Shown here: positions 27,208 to 37,078 of the stretch, piece by piece
How positions within the stretch are numbered: position 1 is the first letter of the stretch
Layout of the letters: every line of letters starts with the position of its first letter
Assembly (NCBI RefSeq): GCF_019428685.1
Contig: NZ_CP080095.1
Location: 1,736,001-1,800,000, forward strand
Reading direction: 5' to 3'
Origin: Paraburkholderia edwinii
GTDB taxonomy: Bacteria > Pseudomonadota > Gammaproteobacteria > Burkholderiales > Burkholderiaceae
DNA: 64,000 nt
Notes under the pieces: generated by a model
What the model was told of the DNA's origin: nothing
The model's database searches: none
Seen by the model: only the letters and a program-made list of their open reading frames with translations
Position numbers and translations under genes: made by a program

Positions 27208-29832
27208 ATGAAAGCCGCCGAAATCCGCGAGAAATTCCTCAAGTTCTTCGAATCGAAGGGCCACACGATCGTCCGTTCGTCGAGCCTCGTGCCGGGCAAC
27301 GACCCGACGCTGCTCTTCACGAACTCGGGCATGGTTCAGTTCAAGGACGTGTTCCTCGGCACCGAAAAGCGTCCGTATTCGCGCGCCACAACCGCGCAGC
27401 GCAGCGTGCGCGCGGGCGGCAAGCACAACGACCTCGAAAACGTCGGCTACACCGCGCGTCACCATACGTTCTTCGAGATGCTCGGCAACTTCTCGTTCGG
27501 CGACTATTTCAAGCGCGACGCGATCCACTACGCGTGGGAGCTGCTCACCACCGTCTACCAGCTGCCGAAGGACAAGCTGTGGGTCACCGTCTACCAGGAA
27601 GACGACGAGGCGTACGGCATCTGGGCAAACGACGTCGGCGTGCCGACCGAGCGCATCATTCGCATCGGCGACAACAAGGGCGCGCGTTACGCGTCGGACA
27701 ACTTCTGGCAAATGGCCGACACCGGTCCGTGCGGTCCTTGCTCGGAAATTTTCTACGACCACGGTCCGGACGTGTGGGGCGGCCCGCCGGGATCGCCTGA
27801 AGAAGACGGCGACCGCTATATCGAGATCTGGAACCTCGTGTTCATGCAGTTCAACCGCGACGCGCAGGGCAATATGACGCCGCTGCCGAAGCCCTGCGTG
27901 GACACCGGCATGGGTCTCGAGCGGATCGCGGCCGTGCTGCAGCACGTGCACAGCAACTACGAAATCGATCTGTTCCAGGCACTGATCTCGGCGGCGGGGC
28001 GCGAAACCGGCGTTGCCGATCTGACCAACAACTCGCTGAAGGTCATTGCCGACCATATCCGCGCGTGCTCGTTTTTGATTGTCGACGGCGTGATTCCGGG
28101 CAACGAAGGCCGCGGCTATGTGCTGCGCCGGATCGTGCGCCGCGCGATTCGCCACGGCTACAAGCTCGGCCGCAAGGGCGCGTTCTTCCACAAGCTGGTG
28201 GCGGACCTCGTCGCGCAGATGGGCGGCGCGTATCCGGAGCTCAAGGAAGCCGAAGCGCGCGTGACCGACGTGCTGCGTCAGGAAGAAGAGCGCTTCTTCG
28301 AAACGATCGAGCACGGCATGTCGATTCTCGAAAGCGCGCTGGCCGACCTCGATTCGAAAGGTGGAAAAACGCTCGACGGCGAACTCGCGTTCAAGCTGCA
28401 CGACACGTACGGCTTCCCGCTCGATCTGACCGCGGACGTGTGCCGCGAACGCGGCGTCACCGTCGACGAACCGGCGTTCGATGAAGCGATGGCGCGCCAG
28501 CGCGAGCAGGCGCGCGCGGCCGGCAAGTTCAAGATGGCGCAGGGCCTCGAATACTCGGGCGCGAAGACCACGTTCCACGGCTACGAAGAGATCGTCTTCG
28601 ACGACGCGAAGGTGATCGCGCTGTATGTCGACGGCGCGGCGGTCAACGAAGTCAAGAAGGGCCAGCAAGCCGTGGTCGTGCTCGATCACACGCCGTTCTA
28701 CGCGGAATCGGGCGGCCAGATCGGCGACCAGGGCCTGCTTGCGAACGCAAGCGTGCGCTTCGCGGTCGCCGATACGCAGAAGGTGCAGGCAGACGTGATC
28801 GGCCATCACGGCGAGCTCGAACAGGGCACGCTCAAGGTCGGCGACGTCGTGAAGGCGGAGATCGACGCGATCCGGCGCGCACGCACGGCCCGCAACCACT
28901 CGGCCACGCACCTGATGCACAAGGCGCTGCGCGAAGTGCTCGGCGCTCACGTGCAGCAGAAAGGCTCGCTCGTCGATGCCGACAAGACCCGCTTCGACTT
29001 CGCGCACAACGCGCCGATGACGGACGATCAGATTCGCCGCGTCGAAGCGATCGTCAATGCGGAAGTGCTCGCGAACGCGCCGGGCGTGATCCGCGTGATG
29101 CCTTTCGACGAAGCCGTGAAGGGCGGCGCCATGGCGCTTTTCGGCGAAAAATACGGCGACGAAGTGCGTGTGCTCGATCTCGGCTTCTCGCGCGAATTGT
29201 GCGGCGGCACGCACGTGCAGCGCACCGGCGATATCGGCTTCTTCAAGATCGTGATGGAAGGCGGCGTCGCGGCGGGCATCCGCCGGGTTGAGGCGATCAC
29301 CGGCGACAACGCGGTGCGCTACGTGCAGGAACTCGACGCGCGCATCAACGCGGCCGCAGGCGCGCTGAAGGCGCAGCCGTCGGAGCTTACGCAACGCATC
29401 GCGCAGGTGCAGGACCAGGTGAAGTCGCTCGAAAAGGAACTGGGCGCGCTGAAGTCGAAGCTCGCATCGAGCCAGGGCGACGAACTGGCGGGCCAGGCGA
29501 TCGAAGTGGCCGGCGTGCACGTGCTGGCCGCGACGCTCGACGGCGCGGACGTGAAGACGCTGCGCGAAACGGTCGACAAGCTCAAGGACAAGCTGAAGAG
29601 CGCCGCGATCGTGCTCGCGTCGGTCGAGGGCGGCAAGGTCAGCCTGATTGCGGGTGTGACGTCGGATGCCAGCAAGAAAGTGAAGGCGGGCGAACTCGTC
29701 AACTTCGTCGCGCAGCAGGTCGGTGGCAAGGGCGGCGGGCGCCCGGACATGGCGCAGGCCGGCGGAACCGAGCCGGCTAACTTGCCGGCGGCGCTTGCGG
29801 GTGTGAAGGGCTGGGTCGAAGCGCAGCTTTAA
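27208..29832 (+). CDS. alaS: Alanyl-tRNA synthetase
   Basis: A class II synthetase for tRNA-Ala with editing. The order is catalytic core ([19 protein letters not shown], then [20 protein letters not shown]), the editing domain zinc site ([12 protein letters not shown] and CGGTHV), and the C-Ala/DHHA1 domain ([14 protein letters not shown]). The ATG at 27208 gives 874 residues, the usual length in Burkholderia. An in-frame ATG at 27181 has a better-placed AAGG and would add nine residues. A leader hairpin is not evident. Confidence 0.97.
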   Translation: MKAAEIREKFLKFFESKGHTIVRSSSLVPGNDPTLLFTNSGMVQFKDVFLGTEKRPYSRATTAQRSVRAGGKHNDLENVGYTARHHTFFEMLGNFSFGDYFKRDAIHYAWELLTTVYQLPKDKLWVTVYQEDDEAYGIWANDVGVPTERIIRIGDNKGARYASDNFWQMADTGPCGPCSEIFYDHGPDVWGGPPGSPEEDGDRYIEIWNLVFMQFNRDAQGNMTPLPKPCVDTGMGLERIAAVLQHVHSNYEIDLFQALISAAGRETGVADLTNNSLKVIADHIRACSFLIVDGVIPGNEGRGYVLRRIVRRAIRHGYKLGRKGAFFHKLVADLVAQMGGAYPELKEAEARVTDVLRQEEERFFETIEHGMSILESALADLDSKGGKTLDGELAFKLHDTYGFPLDLTADVCRERGVTVDEPAFDEAMARQREQARAAGKFKMAQGLEYSGAKTTFHGYEEIVFDDAKVIALYVDGAAVNEVKKGQQAVVVLDHTPFYAESGGQIGDQGLLANASVRFAVADTQKVQADVIGHHGELEQGTLKVGDVVKAEIDAIRRARTARNHSATHLMHKALREVLGAHVQQKGSLVDADKTRFDFAHNAPMTDDQIRRVEAIVNAEVLANAPGVIRVMPFDEAVKGGAMALFGEKYGDEVRVLDLGFSRELCGGTHVQRTGDIGFFKIVMEGGVAAGIRRVEAITGDNAVRYVQELDARINAAAGALKAQPSELTQRIAQVQDQVKSLEKELGALKSKLASSQGDELAGQAIEVAGVHVLAATLDGADVKTLRETVDKLKDKLKSAAIVLASVEGGKVSLIAGVTSDASKKVKAGELVNFVAQQVGGKGGGRPDMAQAGGTEPANLPAALAGVKGWVEAQL

Positions 29833-29888
29833 GGCCTGCGGCAAAGAGCGACTTTGCGCGCGTAAAGTCGCTCCGGAAGTAAAACAGA

Positions 29889-29928
29889 ACCCCAAAAGTT
29901 GAGCGTCAACTTTTTGGGTTTTTGCTTT
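29889..29928 (+). terminator. Rho-independent terminator of alaS
   Basis: CCCAAAAGTTGA pairs with TCAACTTTTTGGG around GCG, with one bulged T, followed by TTTTTGC. A second perfect 10-bp hairpin (29846-29855 with 29864-29873) lies just upstream and lacks a T-run. Confidence 0.8.
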
Positions 29929-29957
29929 TGGCCTTAATACTCGCGAAGACGTCGCCT

Positions 29958-31304
29958 TCAGTATGGGCGCCCCGCATCGATCCATTCCTGCGTCTTCCTG
30001 ATCGGCAACCGGTAGCGCGCGCAGTTATGGACGGCAAGAATTTTCAGCTCGTTTTCAAGCATCGCGTTAAACGGTTTAAGGTCCTCCGGCTCAAGACCCA
30101 GGCTTGCAACCGTCGCGGCGAGCGTGTTGCCGTGATAGACAATTTGCTGAATGGCGTCGTTGAGCTTCTCACGCAGACGGACGCGCAGCGGATCCTGTAC
30201 CCCCATCGCCTGCTCGATCACGCGGTATTTCATGATTGACCGTCTGTAGGTCCACGCGAACAGATCCACGGCCATCGCGACGCTTGTCTGCTCGTAGACG
30301 CCCAGCATCGCCTCTGCGTAGTCGGCCTGGGTCACATCGAGAAACGACAGTGGCGCGCAGTTCGCGAGCAGAAGCGGCATATTGGCGGCGAGACGGCTGG
30401 TGCGCTTGTTGCCATCCACAAACGGTTGCAGATACGCGAGGTTGACCCACAGGAAGAACGCCGCTTCAACGGGATTCTGTGTCTGGCGTGCCTTGTCGAC
30501 GATGAGCCCCAGCATCTCTTCGAGCAGGGACGGCATTTGGGCGGGCAGATAGACGGAATCCTGGATGTGGACGATTTTTTGCCGTATGGCGCCCAGGTCC
30601 GTGTCATCGTGCATCAGGCCCTGCATCAGCACGCTTTGCAGGTTGCGCACGACGGGGACAATCATCCCGTCCGTGGGCACCGCATCAGCCAGAAATTCTA
30701 TCGCTTCCTTGTGATTCAGCAGCATTGTCGCGTCGAGGTCATCGCTCGCCGATCGGCCTCGCTCGAATAGCTCACGGGTGTCGAGCAGGCTCTTGCGGTT
30801 GCCTTCGAGACGCGAAGAGTGCCAGGACAGATCGATGAGAAGCTGCTCGAGGACCTTGCGCAGGTAAGTGCCCGCGGGTTGCTGTCCTTGCAGACGACCG
30901 GCTGCATGCAGTTCGGCGGCAAGTGCCGGCGGCAGAAGACTTGATACATTGGGTTCGTAGTCGTCCACGAACGCGCGCTGGTAAGTGACCGGAGTTCGTT
31001 CTCCGATTGGCGCCGAGAGGGCGTCGACAAGCGCGCGGCTCGCAGGGCTCCATTGAAGCGTTTCCGCGACCGTGGACGTGGACGCCGGTCGCCGCGCCGG
31101 GACATGGGTCTGCGTTGGAAGCCGATAACGCGTCGAGGGGCCGGCGCCAGACGAGACGAGGCGGCCGTCAGTGACAAGCTTCGCCAGCGCCCGGTTGACG
31201 GTCGGTCGGGACTTTCCGACGCGGTCCGTGATTTCTGCTGGAGACAGCTCCGTTTGCGCCTGTTCAGCGTAGGCGAGGATGTCGATGAGAAGATGGCTCG
31301 GCAC
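29958..31304 (-). CDS. Fic family protein with N-terminal winged helix and atypical Fic motif
   Basis: A 448-residue protein. Residues 1-62 form a winged helix-turn-helix (SPAEITDRVGKSRPTVNRAL). The autoinhibitory helix motif is S163-x3-E167-G168-N169 (SSRLEGN). The Fic loop is LQPFVDGNKRTSRLAAN at 292-308. Canonical AMPylators have HxFx(D/E)GNGRxxR; here Q293 replaces the catalytic His, and GNKR replaces GNGR as in Doc. I recall a subgroup with LQPFxDxNKR, so this may be a natural variant whose chemistry, if any, differs. The start is GTG behind GAGG. An array of TGATAAG sites lies immediately upstream, suggesting self-regulation through the winged helix. Lower GC than alaS beside it. Confidence 0.88.
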   Translation of the reverse strand: MPSHLLIDILAYAEQAQTELSPAEITDRVGKSRPTVNRALAKLVTDGRLVSSGAGPSTRYRLPTQTHVPARRPASTSTVAETLQWSPASRALVDALSAPIGERTPVTYQRAFVDDYEPNVSSLLPPALAAELHAAGRLQGQQPAGTYLRKVLEQLLIDLSWHSSRLEGNRKSLLDTRELFERGRSASDDLDATMLLNHKEAIEFLADAVPTDGMIVPVVRNLQSVLMQGLMHDDTDLGAIRQKIVHIQDSVYLPAQMPSLLEEMLGLIVDKARQTQNPVEAAFFLWVNLAYLQPFVDGNKRTSRLAANMPLLLANCAPLSFLDVTQADYAEAMLGVYEQTSVAMAVDLFAWTYRRSIMKYRVIEQAMGVQDPLRVRLREKLNDAIQQIVYHGNTLAATVASLGLEPEDLKPFNAMLENELKILAVHNCARYRLPIRKTQEWIDAGRPY

Positions 31305-31315
31305 AGGCGCCTCAG

Positions 31316-31413
31316 TGATAAGATTTTGATAATCTTATCACGATCTTATCAAAAATCTTATCAAAATGATAAGATAGGCCCCGATTTGATAAGATAGGCC
31401 GTTTTTTGATAAG
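31316..31413. promoter_or_regulatory. Operator array of TGATAAG half-sites upstream of fic
   Basis: Eight copies of TGATAA(G/T) or its complement CTTATCA lie within 98 bases: 31316, 31327, 31334, 31345, 31357, 31367, 31387 and 31407. The copies at 31327 and 31334 abut as a palindrome (TGATAATCTTATCA). Those at 31367, 31387 and 31407 are direct repeats with an exact 20-base period. The array covers the only space for the fic promoter, so cooperative repression is likely. Confidence 0.8.
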
Positions 31414-31420
31414 AATAGCG

Positions 31421-32353
31421 CTACGCCACCTCCAATGTCGCGCCACCTCTATCTTCCGCCACCGCCTTCTCCGCCTTCACATTGCTCCGCTCGAGCAGCA
31501 TTTCCCGCAGCGCATTGAGCGCTGACGAAAAATGCCCGCGCCGCCAGATTAGCAGCGTGTCGATCGTTCCGAGATCACCGAGCGAATGGATCGCGATGTT
31601 GTTCACGTCGGGCTGCAGTTCCAGCACCGAGCGCGGCGCGACGGCCACGCCCGCGCCCGCCGCGACGCACGCGACGATTGCGTGATACGAGCCCAGTTCG
31701 AGCACGCGCGTCGGCTGCATGCCATGCTCGTGGTACCACTTCTCGACGTAGCTGCGATACGCGCAGCCGCGTTCGAAAGCAATCAGCGTCGACAGCGCGA
31801 TATCGCGCGCATGACCGATCGGCGGATGCTCGCGTGGCGTCAGCATCACGAGCTCCTCGCGAAACACCGGTACGGTGTCGAACTGCTCCCCAAGCGACAC
31901 GGTCACGTCGAGTGGCGTCGCGACCACCGCGGCGTCCACTTCGAATTCGCGCACGCGTTCGATCAACCGTCCGGTGGTGCCGGTCTCGAGTTCGAGCGAC
32001 ACATCGGGCCAGGTCTGGTGATACTTCGCGAGCAGTTCCGGCATCCGTGTGGCCGCGACGCTTTCCATCGTGCCTAAACGCAGCCGTCCGCTCGGACGGT
32101 TCTCGCGCACCGCGTGGCGCGCTTCGTCGGCGAGCGCAAGCAGGCGCTCCGCGTAGGGCAGCAACGTTTCGCCGGCCGGCGTCAGCACGAGACGCCGCCC
32201 ATCGCGGATAAAAAGATCGGTGCCGAGCTGTTCTTCGAGCTGCTTGATGCGCGTCGTGACGTTCGATTGCACGCGGTTCAGCTTCGCGGCCGCCCGTGTC
32301 ACACCGTTTTCGCGTACCACGGCGCGAAAAATCGTCAATGCGGCAAGGTCCAT
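31421..32353 (-). CDS. LysR family transcriptional regulator
   Basis: A 310-residue regulator. The N-terminal helix-turn-helix spans residues 1-60 (MDLAALTIFRAVVRENGVTR, then RVQSNVTTRIKQLEEQLG) and the LysR substrate-binding domain follows. The ATG at 32353 has GGAG 7 bases upstream and starts at the usual position. It is divergent from the YbfB/YjiJ-type MFS gene at 32527 and probably controls it. The inducer is unknown. The fic operator array begins 8 bases after its stop. Confidence 0.9.
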   Translation of the reverse strand: MDLAALTIFRAVVRENGVTRAAAKLNRVQSNVTTRIKQLEEQLGTDLFIRDGRRLVLTPAGETLLPYAERLLALADEARHAVRENRPSGRLRLGTMESVAATRMPELLAKYHQTWPDVSLELETGTTGRLIERVREFEVDAAVVATPLDVTVSLGEQFDTVPVFREELVMLTPREHPPIGHARDIALSTLIAFERGCAYRSYVEKWYHEHGMQPTRVLELGSYHAIVACVAAGAGVAVAPRSVLELQPDVNNIAIHSLGDLGTIDTLLIWRRGHFSSALNALREMLLERSNVKAEKAVAEDRGGATLEVA

Positions 32354-32526
32354 GGGGTCTCCGAGCATCTCTTCGGGTGATGATTCGAATCAATATAATT
32401 CATTTTTTAGAATAAAAAAGGCCGATTAACATGTAACGTGTACATCGTCGCGCGGACACCCCGCGCGACATCGTTCGACTGCGCCACCCAAACGCTCGCC
32501 GAGCCGCTACGCCCTCTATTCGCCTT

Positions 32527-33906
32527 ATGAATGATCTGACCCGCGCTGCGCTGCACCTGCGCGCTGAGCCCGCCGCGGCGCGGCGCGCGGCGTTCGCGTG
32601 CATGGTCACGCTCGCGGTTGCGCTCGGCGTCGGCCGCTTTGCGTTCACGCCGTTGTTGCCGCTGATGCTCAAAAGCGGCGTGCTCGACATCCGCCAGGGC
32701 GGCTGGCTCGCGTCGGCGAACTACGCGGGCTATTTCGTTGGCGCGCTCAGCTGCGCGGCGCTGCGCGTCGATGCGGCGCGCGTCGTGCGCGGCGGGCTTT
32801 GCGCGACTGCGTTGCTGGTACTGGCGATGGGTGTCGTCGACGACATCGGGGAGTGGTGCGCCGTGCGGTTTGTCGCCGGCATCGCGAGCGCGTGGACCTT
32901 CGTGTTCGCGTCGCAATGGGGGCTGCGCCGGCTCGCCGAGCTGGGCGAGAGTGCGTGGGGCGGGCTCGTCTATACCGGCCCCGGTTTCGGCATCGTTGGG
33001 ACTGGCCTGTTCGTCAGCATCGCGGGCGGGTATGGCGCGACGGCGGGGTGGATCGGCTTCGGCATCGTGTCGGCCGTGCTGACCGCGCTCGTGTGGCGCG
33101 TGTTCGCCCCCGCGACTCGCGGCATAACCGGGGCAGCAACCCGCGGGACAGCAACCGGTGGGGCAGCAACCCGCCAGGCAACCCGCACCCCAACCATCAA
33201 CACCGACCGCACGCGTACCGCCACCGCGCCGCCGATCCTAAGGCCAACTGCGCCCACCGCGGATTCCCGTGGTTCGTCGCAGCAGGCCGCCGCCCGCACG
33301 ACTCAATCCGCGCCCGAGCGCGCAAACCTTGCCGTCGCCGTCGATCGTCACGCCCATCGCGCCGACGCGTGGTGGCTCATCATCCTCTACGGCATCCCGG
33401 GCTTCGGCTACATCATTACCGCGACCTTCCTGCCCGTCATCGCGCGCGCCGCATTGCCGGGCTCGGTGTGGCCCGATCTCTTCTGGCCGATGTTCGGCGT
33501 CGCGCTGATGGTGGGCGTGCTCGCCGGCGCGCGGCTGCCCGCGCACTGGGATAACCGGACGCTGCTCGCCGCCTGCTATGTGCTGCAGGCGCTCGGCATC
33601 GCGTCGGGCATCGTCTGGCCGAGCGCCGGCGGATTCGCGCTCGGCAGCGTGCTGATCGGCTTGCCGTTCACCGCGATCACGCTGTTTGCGATGCGCGAGG
33701 CGCGCCGACTGCACGGCAACGACGCGGCCGGGCTGATGGGTTTTGCGACTGCCGCCTACGGCCTCGGGCAGATCGTCGGGCCGCTGATCGCCGCGCCGAT
33801 TGCAGCGCGTACGGGCTCGTTTTCGATTGCGTTGTGGCTTGCGGCCGGCGCGCTGCTCGCCGGCGCGGCCGGATTGATCGCCGTCGCCGTCGCACGACCA
33901 AGGTGA
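32527..33906 (+). CDS. YbfB/YjiJ family MFS transporter
   Basis: A 459-residue, 12-helix major facilitator that I recognise from ALGVGRFAFTPLLPLML and GGWLASANYAGYFVGAL as the YbfB/YjiJ family; substrates are unknown. The central cytoplasmic loop (about residues 195-280) is unusually long and contains ATRGITGAATRGTATGGAAT, a product of short in-frame DNA repeats. No clear Shine-Dalgarno precedes the ATG. The gene is divergent from the LysR regulator. Confidence 0.85.
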   Translation: MNDLTRAALHLRAEPAAARRAAFACMVTLAVALGVGRFAFTPLLPLMLKSGVLDIRQGGWLASANYAGYFVGALSCAALRVDAARVVRGGLCATALLVLAMGVVDDIGEWCAVRFVAGIASAWTFVFASQWGLRRLAELGESAWGGLVYTGPGFGIVGTGLFVSIAGGYGATAGWIGFGIVSAVLTALVWRVFAPATRGITGAATRGTATGGAATRQATRTPTINTDRTRTATAPPILRPTAPTADSRGSSQQAAARTTQSAPERANLAVAVDRHAHRADAWWLIILYGIPGFGYIITATFLPVIARAALPGSVWPDLFWPMFGVALMVGVLAGARLPAHWDNRTLLAACYVLQALGIASGIVWPSAGGFALGSVLIGLPFTAITLFAMREARRLHGNDAAGLMGFATAAYGLGQIVGPLIAAPIAARTGSFSIALWLAAGALLAGAAGLIAVAVARPR

Positions 33907-34011
33907 TGTCGCGACGGCGAGCGATCGTCCCCAAACAGATCCCGGTCCGCGCACTAAAATGTCGGCTTCCCTACTTTTCGGCGCGCGGCAGACACCGCGC
34001 GTCACGCGGCC

Positions 34012-35046
34012 ATGCAACATTTCGCGTCGGACAACTACGCCGGCATCTGTCCCGAGGCGCTCGAAGCGCTGATCGCCGCTAACGGCAGCGGCCACGAGCC
34101 GGCCTACGGCGACGACTCCTGGACGCAGCGCGTCTGCGACCGTCTGCGCGACCTGTTCCAGACCGACTGTGAGGTGTTCTTCGTGTTCAACGGCACGGCG
34201 GCGAATTCACTCGCGCTTGCCTCGCTATGCCAGTCGTATCACTCGGTGATTTGCCACGAACTCGCGCATATCGAAACCGACGAATGCGGCGGCCCCGAAT
34301 TCTTCTCGAACGGCTCGAAACTGCTGACCGCGCCCGGCGTGGACGGCAAGCTCACGCCCGATGCGATCGAAGCGGTCGTGACGCGCCGCGCGGACATCCA
34401 CTATCCGAAGCCGAAGGTCGTCACGCTCACGCAGTCGACCGAAGTCGGCACCGTCTATAGCGTCCAAGAGGTGCGCGCGATTGCGGCGATCGCCAAGCGC
34501 CGGCATCTGAAAGTGCATATGGACGGCGCACGCTTTGCCAACGCGGTTGCCGCGCTCGACGTGCACCCATCCGAAATCACGTGGCGCGCGGGCGTCGATG
34601 TGCTGTGCTTCGGCGGCACGAAAAACGGCCTGCCGGTCGGCGAAGCGGTCGTGTTTTTCGATCGCGCGCTCGCTGACGATTTCGCGTACCGGTTGAAGCA
34701 GGCGGGTCAGCTCGCGTCGAAAATGCGCTTTATCTCGGCGCCGTGGCTCGGTCTGCTCGATCACGATGTGTGGCTGCGCAATGCGCGCCACGCGAATGCG
34801 ATGGCGCGCCTGATGGAGTCGCGTCTTGCCGACATTCCGGGCGTCTCCATCATGTTCCCGTCGCAATCGAATGCGGTGTTTGCGCAGCTGCCCGCGCACG
34901 CCGCAAAAGCGATGCGCGAGCGCGGCTGGAAGTTCTACGAATTTATCGGCGCGGGAGGCTGCCGGCTGATGTGTGCATGGGACACGCAGCCGGAGACGGT
35001 CGAGCGCTTCGCCGCCGATGTGCGCCAGCTGTGTATGGCCGCGTGA
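34012..35046 (+). CDS. ltaE: Low-specificity L-threonine aldolase
   Basis: A PLP enzyme of fold type I that splits threonine or allo-threonine to glycine and acetaldehyde. It starts FASDNYAGICPEALEAL, has FNGTAANSLAL, the PLP Asp in HMDGARFANA and the Schiff-base K204 in CFGGTKNGLP. The length (344) is normal. The Shine-Dalgarno is weak. It follows the MFS gene by 105 bases and precedes the Nudix gene; whether it forms an operon is unclear. Confidence 0.93.
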   Translation: MQHFASDNYAGICPEALEALIAANGSGHEPAYGDDSWTQRVCDRLRDLFQTDCEVFFVFNGTAANSLALASLCQSYHSVICHELAHIETDECGGPEFFSNGSKLLTAPGVDGKLTPDAIEAVVTRRADIHYPKPKVVTLTQSTEVGTVYSVQEVRAIAAIAKRRHLKVHMDGARFANAVAALDVHPSEITWRAGVDVLCFGGTKNGLPVGEAVVFFDRALADDFAYRLKQAGQLASKMRFISAPWLGLLDHDVWLRNARHANAMARLMESRLADIPGVSIMFPSQSNAVFAQLPAHAAKAMRERGWKFYEFIGAGGCRLMCAWDTQPETVERFAADVRQLCMAA

Positions 35047-35127
35047 CGTATTCAACATGCAAGCGCAACACATTAGCGCAACTGCATAGCGCAACCCCGC
35101 GAACCTGAACCTCAACATCGCCTCGAC

Positions 35128-35658
35128 ATGACCGACTACCGTTTTTGCCCCCGCTGTGCGACGCCGCTCACCGAGCGCACCGATCCTGAACACGAAGGCG
35201 GCCGCATCCGCCAGAGTTGTCCGGCCGACGGTTGCGGTTATGTGCACTGGAACAATCCGCTGCCGGTCGTGGCGGCGATCGTCGAATACGAAGGCCGCAT
35301 TCTGCTGGCGCGCAACGCTGCCTGGCAGGAGGGGATGTTCGCGCTGATCACCGGGTTCCTCGAGAACGGCGAGACGCCGGAGCAGGGCATCGCGCGCGAA
35401 GTGAAAGAAGAGACATCGCTTGTCGCCGAGACGGTCGAGCTTATCGGCGTCTACGAATTTATTCGCAAGAACGAACTGATCATTGCGTACCATGTGCGGG
35501 CGCACGGAACGATCGCGCTGTCGCCGGAACTGCTCGAATATCGCCTCGTCGAGCCGGCGAAGCTGCGGCCGTGGCGCGCGGGCACCGGCCAGGCGCTCGG
35601 CGAATGGATGCGCCGGCGCGGACTGCCGTTCGAATTCGTTGAACGCCCGGGACAGTAG
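35128..35658 (+). CDS. Nudix hydrolase with N-terminal zinc ribbon (NudC-like)
   Basis: A 176-residue protein. A zinc ribbon (FCPRCATPL, then CPADGCGYVHWNN) precedes a Nudix domain with box GFLENGETPEQGIAREVKEE. The arrangement resembles the second half of NADH pyrophosphatase NudC, but the SQPWPFPxS signature that marks NudC is not present. It is therefore a NUDIX of unassigned dinucleotide or sugar-nucleotide specificity. Follows ltaE by 81 bases. Confidence 0.88.
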   Translation: MTDYRFCPRCATPLTERTDPEHEGGRIRQSCPADGCGYVHWNNPLPVVAAIVEYEGRILLARNAAWQEGMFALITGFLENGETPEQGIAREVKEETSLVAETVELIGVYEFIRKNELIIAYHVRAHGTIALSPELLEYRLVEPAKLRPWRAGTGQALGEWMRRRGLPFEFVERPGQ

Positions 35659-35856
35659 AACGCCATAGAGCGCGATAGACTGGATACCGGTCGCCGCGCT
35701 GCGCCACGCTCATCTGATGGAACAGGCGTCACGGCGACGCATCGGTTCGTGCAGGTTGCATCAACGTCTATCGACGTGCATCAGGCATCCGTCCCGCTTG
35801 CGGCTCTGGCCGAGGCGGGACGGACATTAGAACGAGCACCGGAGGAGCGCACCGAC

Positions 35857-37005
35857 ATGGCCTACATCTACTACCTGACCCACATTCATCTTGGATACGA
35901 CGCGCTCGCGCAATTGCCGGCCGAGTGCGAGCGCGCGGGCATACGGCGGCCACTGGTCGTGTCCGACAAGGGCGTCGTCGCGGCGGGGCTCGTCGAGCGC
36001 GTGCTCGATGCGGCGAAGCGCGGCGCTGCGCCCGTATTCGACGACACGCCGTCGAATCCGACCGAGGCGATGGTGCTGGCCGCGGCCGAACGGTATCGCG
36101 AAGCGGGCTGCGACGGTCTGATCGCGGTCGGCGGCGGTTCGTCGATCGATCTCGCGAAGGGCGCCGCGATCGCCGTCGCGCATCCGGGCGCGCTTACGCA
36201 GTACGCGACGATCGAAGGCGGCAGCGAGAAGATCACGTCGGCATGCGCGCCGCTGATCGCCGTGCCGACCACCGCGGGCACCGGCAGCGAAGTCGCGCGC
36301 GGCGCGATCGTGATTCTCAACGACGGCCGCAAACTCGGCTTCCACTCGTGGCATCTGCTGCCGAAGGCGGCGATCTGCGATCCCGGCCTCACGCTCGGCT
36401 TGCCGCCCGCACTGACTGCCGCGACCGGTATGGACGCGATTGCGCATTGCATCGAAACGTTTCTGTCGGCGGCGTTCAATCCGCCGGCCGACGGCATCGC
36501 GCTCGACGGGCTCGAGCGCGGCTGGGCGCATATCGGGCGCGCCACGGCGGACGGCAACGACCGCGATGCGCGGCTCCATATGATGAGCGCGTCGATGCAA
36601 GGCGCGATGGCGTTCCAGAAAGGGCTCGGCTGCGTGCATTCGCTGTCGCATCCGCTGGGCGGCGTGCCGGTCGGCGGGCGCACGTCGCTGCATCACGGCA
36701 CGCTGAACGCGGTCGTGTTGCCGGCCGTGCTGCGCTTTAACGAAAGTGCGGACAGCGTGATCGCGAATCATCGCTATGCGCGCATGCGCCGCGCCATGGG
36801 TCTGCCGGAAAACGCGGATGTCGCACAAGCCGTGCACGATATGACCGCGCGTCTCGGCCTGCCGACCGGCCTCGCGCAAATGGGCGTCGACGCGAGCGTG
36901 TTCGACAAGGTCATTGCGGGCGCGCTCGCCGACCATTGCCACAAGACGAACCCGCGCCTCGCAACTGCCGACGACTACCGGCGGATGCTGACCGAATCGA
37001 TGTGA
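35857..37005 (+). CDS. Iron-containing alcohol dehydrogenase
   Basis: A 382-residue group III metal-dependent alcohol dehydrogenase. The NAD-binding GGGSSIDLAKG, the PTTAGTGSE loop and the metal ligands in GMDAIAHCIE, HSLSHPLGG and LHHGTLNAVVLP are all present. The substrate may be an aldehyde, a hydroxy acid or a choline-type alcohol. The ATG at 35857 has a textbook GGAGGA 9 bases upstream; the longer frame to 35749 is not needed. It is followed after 73 bases by the inositol-monophosphatase-type gene. Confidence 0.9.
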   Translation: MAYIYYLTHIHLGYDALAQLPAECERAGIRRPLVVSDKGVVAAGLVERVLDAAKRGAAPVFDDTPSNPTEAMVLAAAERYREAGCDGLIAVGGGSSIDLAKGAAIAVAHPGALTQYATIEGGSEKITSACAPLIAVPTTAGTGSEVARGAIVILNDGRKLGFHSWHLLPKAAICDPGLTLGLPPALTAATGMDAIAHCIETFLSAAFNPPADGIALDGLERGWAHIGRATADGNDRDARLHMMSASMQGAMAFQKGLGCVHSLSHPLGGVPVGGRTSLHHGTLNAVVLPAVLRFNESADSVIANHRYARMRRAMGLPENADVAQAVHDMTARLGLPTGLAQMGVDASVFDKVIAGALADHCHKTNPRLATADDYRRMLTESM

Positions 37006-37078
37006 TTTGCCGTCATACGCCCGGTACACACCCACCCGCGCGCCGCTCGCCGGCGCGCTTGTCCGAAACGAGGAAGGC

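Noticed and set aside
27127..29985. A 952-residue open frame antisense to alaS
   Set aside because: It is a shadow of the conserved alaS codons, with repetitive Arg/Leu/Val/His content and no start signals.
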